64,000 nucleotides of DNA, taken from NCBI GenBank assembly GCA_947095585.1, contig OX352761.1:49774019-49838018 (forward strand), in the 5' to 3' direction. Every line of letters starts with the position of its first letter. The first letter of the stretch is position 1. The position numbers and the translations under genes were made by a program. The notes under the pieces were generated by a model, which was not told the DNA's origin, ran no database searches, and worked only from the letters and a program-made list of their open reading frames with translations. Positions 57,663 through 64,000 of the stretch are shown one piece after another. The stretch comes from Nephrocerus scutellatus (taxonomy: Eukaryota > Arthropoda > Insecta > Diptera > Pipunculidae).

Positions 57663-58137
57663 AGTACTGCCATGCCTATTCTGTCACTACATAATTCGCA
57701 TAACGTTCCAACGGGTTCAGCTAATTATACTTTAGGTTTAAATGGGGCACCCGTGGTTTCGTCGTATATTCATCCATCAGTTAGTAATGTAATGGATACC
57801 ACTTCGATTATCGGCAGTGGTATATCTGCAACTAATGCAACAACTGGACCATCGATATATGGCTTTGGAGGGGTTTCTTCTGGGCTTCCAAACTCATATC
57901 GCGCATCATTAATAGACGTCGGCTCCACATCATATCCATATTCGTACGCAATACGAACATCTAAACAAAAATTATTAGATGAAATAGACATGCCATTACC
58001 ACGATATGGTAACCGCAGTTCACCTTGCTCGCCTGTACCCCCTAACGCCTGGGGATTAGATGATTTTACTGATGGTATGAGTACATCTCTATTACACACG
58101 CAGCGTGGTTTAGCATTAGGAGCGCTGGACCTTGAAA
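57663..58137 (+). CDS. Rbp: RIM-binding protein, exon with Ser/Thr/Gly-rich linker
   Basis: RIM-BP is a presynaptic scaffold that links voltage-gated calcium channels and RIM at active zones. This internal exon follows TTGCAG and ends at a GTAAGT donor (58138), leaving phase 1. It encodes about 158 residues: STAMPILSLHNSHNVPTG, NYTLGLNGAP, a Gly/Ser-rich stretch, KQKLLDEIDMPLPRYG, and GLALGALDLE before the SH3 domain. This resembles the region in front of the first SH3 in insect RIM-BP. No stop or frameshift. Upstream exons with the start codon are not in the recognised part of the window. A 46-bp copy of 57915-57960 lies at 54331-54376. Confidence 0.85.
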
Positions 58138-58193
58138 GTAAGTTTGAAATGTTCAAAGTTTATATATATTTACAATTTAACTGTTTGTTTAAG

Positions 58194-58305
58194 CTCGAAC
58201 TCATTCATTTAATGGCGCCAGTGAGCCTCAGGTTGATATGCTGGATATCCCTGGAAAAGGGAGATGCTGCGTGTTTATTGCAAAATTTCCTTACGACCCA
58301 CCTGA
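58194..58305 (+). CDS. Rbp: RIM-binding protein, exon with start of SH3-I
   Basis: Acceptor AAG at 58191-58193 after a 56-bp intron. With the base carried over it reads THSFNGASEPQVDMLDIPGK-like linker and then GRCCVFIAKFPYDPP, where the ALYDY-type strand of the SH3 fold begins. Donor GTATTA at 58306. The reading frame joins exactly to the next exon. Confidence 0.88.
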
Positions 58306-58364
58306 GTATTACAAGTTTTAAGTATACATTTTTTGTATTAATGATTTAATAGTAATCTTTTCAG

Positions 58365-58510
58365 AGAAGCGGAGGGAGAGCTAACACTTTGTGCTGGCGA
58401 CTATTTACTTGTATGGACTAGCGGAGAACCTCAAGGCGGTTATTTGGACGCAGAATTACTTGATGGACGAAGAGGGCTTATTCCTGCTTCTTATGTTCAT
58501 CGTTTAATAG
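58365..58510 (+). CDS. Rbp: RIM-binding protein, exon with most of SH3-I
   Basis: Acceptor TTTTCAG (58358-58364) after a 59-bp intron; donor GTATGC at 58511, phase 1. It reads EAEGELTLCAGDYLLVW, then GGYLDAELLDGRRG and LIPASYVHRLIG. The pattern D-Y-L-L-V, the conserved Trp-position neighbourhood, and GRRGLIPASYV (usually GLVPSNFV) are the RIM-BP SH3 signature. The next intron is 3.6 kb and filled with transposon remains. Confidence 0.9.
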
Positions 58511-58679
58511 GTATGCAACAGTCCAATGTGAAAGTTCTGAGTGGGTTGTGTATGAACGTTATAGTAATTTTTTACACGTATTTTAATATTATTATTATTA
58601 GATACGAAGTTAGGTAATAGTCCAAGGTAAACATTCTGAATAGATTCGGTACTCGCGAAGCACTTTTTGCCTTTAATAT

Positions 58680-59340
58680 GTTAGTTCGAAAAAATTGGAA
58701 ATTTACAGAAAAGTCTTTGCGTGCTCTAAGTAGTTTAGACTATGAAAAAGCGTTTCACAAAGTATATTACACAAAAATTATCGAAAAATAAGAATAATAA
58801 GAAATAAAAACATAGATAGAAACGATCGAAGAATAATCCAAAATTTATACTGAGTTCAAAAGGCTAAAATTACCATTGAAAGTAGGTATCTGATGAAATA
58901 TGGATTCGAAGAGGTGTAAAACAAGGTTTCATCCAAACAAAACAACAAATCTTAAAAGATGAAATATTAGAGTGCGACGATGGGATCAAAGTTAATTGAG
59001 TACAAAAAAACTATATCAGATACGCTGATTATTCCGTAATAATAGCCAGTGACGAAGAAATGCTGAGGCGCATAAGCCGTAAGAAAGGTCTTACGGTTAC
59101 CGTTAAAAGGAGAAAACTAGAATATCTGTGACATGTTTTAGGGAATGAACAGTAAAACTTACTGTAAGTTATCCTGCAGGGTAGAATAGAAGAAAGAAGA
59201 GGTTATTGGAAGACAAAGACTGATATCAAACATACGAGAGTGGCTCAATATTTCGGTGGCAGAGGAGTAAATAAAAAAGAAGCACTTAAAGTGACGATTG
59301 CCAACCTCCATAATAGAGATGAACTTTAAGAAGGAAAAGT
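58680..59340 (+). pseudogene. LINE remnant in the RIM-BP intron: RT palm and C-terminus
   Basis: Pieces in order on the + strand: DYEKAFHKV (motif A) near 58738, RRIIQNLY near 58827, IRRGVKQGFI (motif B) near 58907, IRYADYSVIIASDEE (motif C; the second Asp is Tyr here) near 59014, RRKLEYL.HVLGNE near 59110 and a KVTIANL ending near 59310. Many stops and frame shifts. The family resembles insect endonuclease-RT LINEs of the RTE/BovB or jockey-like type. Confidence 0.72.
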
Positions 59341-59420
59341 TCAATTTATTCAGGCTTGGAAGAAAACTATCTTAGCTGATATAAAGCCCATTTTCAGTAG
59401 TCAGAGCTAAAAATGGCTTA

Positions 59421-60310
59421 TTATTATTATTATTATTTATTTAACATGATATCACTTACAATGAAGATTTAAATAATCTTATCAGTTTTGTAAGGCTTAA
59501 AAATATTTAGAAATATCTGTTTTAAAAAAATAAAATATAACATGTATAGATATAATAACAGAAAGATAAATGTTATTATTTAAGAGCCAATTGAAAGTAA
59601 AGATAGAAACTATGTAAATATAAAGGAGACATTATGAAGTAAAAATGATATAGGCATGAAATAATGTTCGTTTAAAATAAGTTTAAAGATAATAAATCAA
59701 TTATTATTCTATTGTGTGGCCAGGTGCGAGAGAAGAGAAGTTTTTAATTTGTTTGTGTTTTCAATTCGTCGAAGCTTTATTGGCAGAGAGTTCCACAATC
59801 GAATAGTTTGAACAAAAAATTGACGTTCGGACAGTTGACATGAGTACCCAGGTTGAGCCAACATGACGGACCTCCGAGATTGGAGAGGATGCTACTTATC
59901 ATATGGGTATTCTGGCTGCCGCGTTTTCAAATGTCGCTTAGTAAACACAGTGACTTAAATCTTAGAAGGTTTTCAAAGGTACACCCAGTTATCTGCTTAG
60001 CGAAACTCGAAACATGGTCACCATATTTCAGACTAAAAATATACCTTGCGATGTTGTTATACATAACGTTTAGTTTTTTCTTACTCTTGTAATCAGGACT
60101 CATAAAAATTTTCGCATCCATAAAGTAGGACTGGTAATAGAAGAGTTTTTGCCAGCATCAACTTGGTTTTTATAGGTAGAAAATGCTGACTGGCCCACAA
60201 TGTACGCAGTCCACAATACACCTTACCGATAGCACAATTTATATGTGTGTCCCAAGAAAGAGTACGGTTAAAGATTAGTCCTAGGTTTTTAGCTGTATCC
60301 GCCCACTTAA
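59421..60310 (-). pseudogene. LINE remnant in the RIM-BP intron: C-terminal third
   Basis: - strand: KNLGLIFNRTLSWDTHIN (near 60270), LPIKTKLMLAKTLLLPVLLYGCE (near 60150), then the frame 60121-59927 with KLNVMYNNIARYIFSLKYGDHVS, and short pieces of SERQFFV-type and WNSLP-type C-terminus to 59710. Tail of (AAT)n at 59421-59442. A jockey/CR1-type C-terminus; RT core absent. Confidence 0.75.
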
Positions 60311-60529
60311 TCGGACTTATCGCTAAGGATTATTTTAATTTTGACATGTCAACGTTTTCTTATTGTTCAGTATACTTAAAACATTTTGAGGGCGGCTTAT
60401 TTTGTATTATGCCAAATGTTGAAATTCTTTATTCTTTATTGTCATTGTTTTCCACAAATGTTAAGGATAACATATCTTTTTCAAGCTTGAAATATGTGAA
60501 GAATTATCTAATTTGATGGGTGATTCAAC

Positions 60530-61790
60530 AAAAGTTGAATTCATTTGCATTGCTTTCAATTGAGCTTTAAGTTTTTAATAATAATTTTTATATGATGAAA
60601 TTATTGACGATTTCATTCATGCAAAAACTAGAAAGAAAGCAATTTCTACGACTCTTATCTGTTGATGCTGCCTTGAAATATTGACCCTTACCACTGGTGG
60701 GGGGAATCAGTTCTCAATGCAACTATGATGATGTGGTTTAAGTATTGACCATTACCTCGGGTGGGGGGAATCAATAGTTGAGTTAAAGACTGCTTTTTGT
60801 GAAGTGAAATAAATTTTATTCGATCATCTTATTTATACAAAAATCTAAAACTAATTATACATTAAAGTCATACAGAGATAAATTTTATCTCTATATGCGA
60901 TATGGTGTTCGTACATTGCATTTTGGTAACACGACCATATGCATAACATATATCATGTAGGAGTATGTCTCTACGGGCATCTTCACTTATCATCTTCCTT
61001 ATCTGGTGTAGTGTTAGGTTACTGTGCTGCGCAAGGCAAATCCTAGGATCTACAGATAACGAATTCCTGGGTTTCGTATTGCATTGCAACTCTTATGCAG
61101 TGTACGCTGATCATACGTGTACCCTGCACTGCATCCCATGGGAAATGCAGGTCAGTGATGTATTTGCTGTATGAGTGTGACTGAGATACTCGTATACGTG
61201 CATTGTGTATGTCGATTATGTGTGTGCTGGGATTTAGATATGTACTGAACTGAATCCGCTGAGAAGTGTAGATCAGCGAATCTATTATGGAAGTTTGTAT
61301 TGCTGGGAAAGCTGGGAAATTTATATTGTGATTCTTAGCTATAGTTCCAAAGAGTATCTGTCATTTAATTAATAATTATTTAATCAATGATAGAACTTAT
61401 AAATGTTTCAACAATTCCATTGAGTGGTGCAATGTTATTTTAAAATTTAACCACACATTTTTGAAGAGTAAGTATTTGATTGACGATTGTGCACTTAGTC
61501 TTAGGAACGTCATTTTGGCTTTTCTGCTCTCAAGCATCTTATTTTCAGCAAACCAATACCGCAAAATACATATTTAGGTCATAATTGATTTCAGCAACTA
61601 GTTTAAATAGAAAAGCAAATGCTTCTGCGAATGCATTAATTCTGCAAACTATATTTTGTTGAAAAATTTAGTTAATATAAAGTAGGAAGATCTTTGAGGA
61701 ACATCGAACTTTTTGTTCTTTGAGTACGACTTTTAATATATGGCACCCCAACACCATCCAAACACAACAATCACCACTTTTTTTTAAAGT
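60530..61790. other. intronic DNA with a short repeated motif
   Basis: TATTGACC.TTACC followed by GGTGGGGGGAATCA occurs at 60678 and 60744, 66 bp apart. The rest (60800-61790) shows no recognised domain or RNA; the - strand frame 60868-61089 has no known family. Confidence 0.4.
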
Positions 61791-61806
61791 AACTATGATA
61801 TACCAT

Positions 61807-61920
61807 GTGGGCGCCGTGGCTCCGTGGAAATGAGTATGGCTACAGAGCAGGGGGTTCGTGGTTCGAATCCCAGTAACACCAACACCAACACCAAGTAAAA
61901 CCACCGAATATTATTATTAT
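61807..61920 (+). mobile_element. tRNA-derived SINE with intact 13-bp target duplication
   Basis: Box A-like TGGCTCCGTGG (61817-61827) and perfect box B GGTTCGAATCC (61860-61870), then ACACCA iterations and an (ATT)n tail. The 13-bp repeat TATGATATACCAT lies on both sides (61794-61806, 61921-61933). The perfect duplication suggests a fairly young insertion. It lies in the RIM-BP intron 156 bp before the next exon. The 61668-61904 frame on the other strand is incidental. Confidence 0.85.
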
Positions 61921-62088
61921 TATGATATACCATATCACTAACTTTCGTTATATCCACAAAAAGACAAGCTTACTTTTTTTTGCTATCAAGCTCTGTACAA
62001 ACCGGAAACAGAACAGAAGTTTGATAATCACAATAGAATACCATAATTAGTATGTATATAAAAATAACTTTAATTTCCTTTCTAATAG

Positions 62089-62292
62089 GTGATGATCTGC
62101 TGGAGTTCCATCAAGCAGTTTTGTCCACTTTGAGAGATGCCGAGGATGGTTCAGTGCAATGCGACACAACATCGCTGCCTTCATTACCTCAAAATAATCC
62201 ATTGCTAATACATACGCATGAAGACTTAGCAAGGCTGTGTGATACACACACTGATTTGGATCAAGAACAAAATGATGAAAACAGTGATACTG
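62089..62292 (+). CDS. Rbp: RIM-binding protein, exon after SH3-I
   Basis: Acceptor CTAATAG (62082-62088), donor GTAAGT at 62293, phase 1 at both ends, so it could be skipped without frame change. It reads GDDLLEFHQAVLSTLRDAEDG, SLPSLPQNNPLL, THEDLARLCDTHTDLD and an acidic end, the linker between SH3-I and the fibronectin III repeats in insect RIM-BP. The remaining exons lie beyond the window or are not recognised. Confidence 0.88.
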
Positions 62293-62534
62293 GTAAGTTT
62301 GTGCATCTTCAGAGTAATTTTTTCGATGCACACCATTGACAAAGAAACGTAAAGATATCTTCTATATACAACTGTTCAATTAAAGATTAAACTTCTGATT
62401 ACAATGAAATCGACAAATGTGAAAAAATAATTCGCAACCAACATGGAGGTTCGCTAGTCTATTACATATAAAGTTTGAAAGCAAAGAATGCATAATTGAT
62501 CTGACGAAAACTTTACAGCGCTAATTTTTATATT

Positions 62535-62645
62535 TTTTAAATTTTCTATGTTAACTTCGCGTGGCCGTGGACTTTTTTGTCTGTCGTGGAATCTTGGGAT
62601 TAATTTACAACCCACTTCTCAAAGCCAGATTTTAATGAAACGTGA
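62535..62645 (-). repeat. end fragment of the TAAATTCTCTA family
   Basis: TTTTTAAATTTTCTATGTTA, ACTTCGCGTGGCCGTGG and AACCCACTTCTCAAAGCC identify the tail end of the family; only ~110 bp are present. Confidence 0.65.
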
Positions 62646-62819
62646 TTCCATGTCAACTTTTTTAGGGGAGTGCACTATATTCCTATAACCACCCGCCAAT
62701 AACATAAATTGAAAATTTCATAAAAATCGGTTGGTAAAAAAAAATGTTCATTCATTTCTGAATAGTAAGAAAAATATCTAGTCATTCGCGAAACGAAATA
62801 ATGACAGTGCATTGTTGTC

Positions 62820-63570
62820 GCTAATAATAACATTCCAGCTGTCAGCTCTAAGGACAAGGACAACCTGCTTGCTGTTCATTTTAAAGCTAGTTCCACGCTT
62901 CAAAATTATTAGTTGCTTCCGCCTGTACCCTGCACACTCTGTCAAACAGATCCACTTTCGTACTCACAGCTTTATTAAGTTTATTACATTTTGGTCCATT
63001 GGTTGAAGGATAGCAGTACAATTCGCTGGAAAACACATTATAACGATCATACCGTAATCACTTTTCAACTCGCCGTCTTTGGGATGGCAATGGGTTTTAT
63101 CAAGAGGCAATAGCGCCTTTTTTAAAGACCCTTGGATCTTAGAAAAACTCGAATCTAAAAGAGGCAAAACCCCACTAAAAATGACCAGCAATTGATTGGA
63201 GTTTTTAATCCCTTAGGAACAAATGTATTGTGGAACCATTGTTCAAAGAACGCTAACGTCATCCATGCATTTTTGTTAGCTTTGTACACGACGAGCTTGT
63301 TGTCAAAATTGTTAAAAGATCGTGAATTTACTGATTTGCCGATGACGAAAGCTTAATTTTGTGCAAACCAGAAGCGTTAGTGCAAGCGAGGAACGTTATT
63401 CTCTCCTTGCTTGCTTTCCGACCAGGAGCTGAGGATTCTTTGAAACCTACAAAGCTTTTATCTGGCATAAGTCTGTAGAATAACCCGGATTTATCTGCGT
63501 TGTATATTTGATTAGAAGATAAATCTAGTTCTTTGACTTTGTTTCTAAATTTGGCCAAAAAACACAAAGA
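62820..63570 (-). pseudogene. pogo/Tigger (jerky-like) DDE transposase relic
   Basis: 63567-63328 reads QIYNADKSGLFYRLMPDKS (the first catalytic Asp), SAPGRKASKERITFLACTNASG; after a frame break 63191-62964 reads the second region KKALLPLDKTHCHPKDGEL (second Asp) and FPANCTAILQPMDQNVI. These are hallmark segments of the DDE_1 domain of pogo/Tigger transposases and jerky-type domesticated genes. Frame breaks between and after them show decay. The DNA-binding N-terminus is not seen. It could in principle be a fragment of a domesticated gene, but the stops argue against it. Confidence 0.78.
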
Positions 63571-63579
63571 ACACTAAAT

Positions 63580-63800
63580 TTAATAGAATGCATACGTGAT
63601 GTCGGAAAGAATGGGACATAAGAAACAATGAATATAGCAACAGAGTCTTAAGGGAGAAGCATAATCAGCAATTAGTTGAAAAATATCGGGAAAGATACCC
63701 AAATGCTGACAGAAAAAAAGTTACAAAAAAAATTAATACGTTACGCAGCAACTACAAACTGCTTGCACGTCATCATTAAAAACAGAAGAATTTGAAAAAT
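63580..63800 (+). pseudogene. MADF-like DNA-binding domain fragment
   Basis: + strand reading gives EWDIRNNEYSNRVLREKH, LVEKYRERYPNADRKKV and KINTLRSNYK, matching the MADF pattern (Trp-D, Y-x-N, K-I..LR..Y). A preceding LIECIRDV-like piece near 63580 is in another frame. No start and several stops follow, so a broken gene or part of a transposon. It lies directly next to the Tigger relic. Confidence 0.5.
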
Positions 63801-64000
63801 TATTTTGTGTCCTTTTTCGCAAAAAATTGTGTAAATAGCAACATGCACCCGTTCAGGTGAAAAGTTGATAGGTTTTGGAAAATTCTAAAACGTGAAGATA
63901 AAATGCCGAATGAATTTTCAGAAAAGCATCATCTCCAACAAATACATATGGCAAAACTTTTTCGCTACACGGCAATGTATTAGGTTGTATGTTCAAATTA

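Noticed and set aside
57770..58156. 128-codon - strand frame
   Set aside because: Shadow of the RIM-BP exon read on the + strand, whose splice sites and protein similarity are convincing.

Overview
The window looks like nuclear DNA of a brachyceran fly. It is AT-rich, has very short introns (56 and 59 bp) in its only host gene, and carries a typical dipteran set of transposons. Species cannot be told from this sequence. The only host gene recognised is RIM-binding protein (RIM-BP/Rbp), read on the + strand as four internal exons at 57663-58137, 58194-58305, 58365-58510 and 62089-62292, covering an N-terminal Ser/Thr/Gly-rich stretch and the first SH3 domain. The first visible exon opens on a splice acceptor, so 1-57662 is plausibly an upstream intron of this gene filled with repeats; that is inference.

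Left third (216-34670): one Ty1/copia retrotransposon on the - strand. It has 3' LTR 216-464 and 5' LTR 34437-34670, a copia-type primer site at 34425-34436, and a matched 5-bp target duplication CCTCC (211-215 and 34671-34675). Most of the 34 kb between the LTRs is later insertions. These are a CCCAAGTA-ended DNA element (1724-6919, 2-bp duplication AT) that itself holds a 608-bp foldback element (9-bp duplication); an almost intact non-LTR element (8181-12013, 8-bp duplication); a second, decayed LINE (12098-13984); a long LTR of another retrotransposon (13985-15176); and a 16-kb tandem array (16601-32518) built from a short AT-rich repeat family.

Middle (34676-57000): a second CCCAAGTA element (34996-42957, 2-bp duplication CA) holds an exactly phased 150-bp array (19 units), a LINE fragment, a pol III-like segment and a 277-bp array. 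It is followed by repeated copies of the AT-rich family, a Helitron helicase fragment, deleted LINEs with RNase H and ORF1 pieces, and a scrambled second copia element.

Right (57000-64000): RIM-BP exons with LINE remnants, a tRNA-derived SINE with a perfect 13-bp target duplication, and a pogo/Tigger-like transposase relic beside a MADF-like fragment.

The AT-rich family recurs about ten times on both strands. Its ends share the subterminal inverted motif TAAATTCTCTA, its middle is made of ~115-120 bp units centred on the palindrome ACACATGTGT, and several copies include a TATA-bearing promoter-like module. A Helentron-associated (HINE/DINE-like) origin is a reasonable hypothesis. No prokaryotic, CRISPR or rRNA features were seen, and no intact protein-coding mobile element survives.
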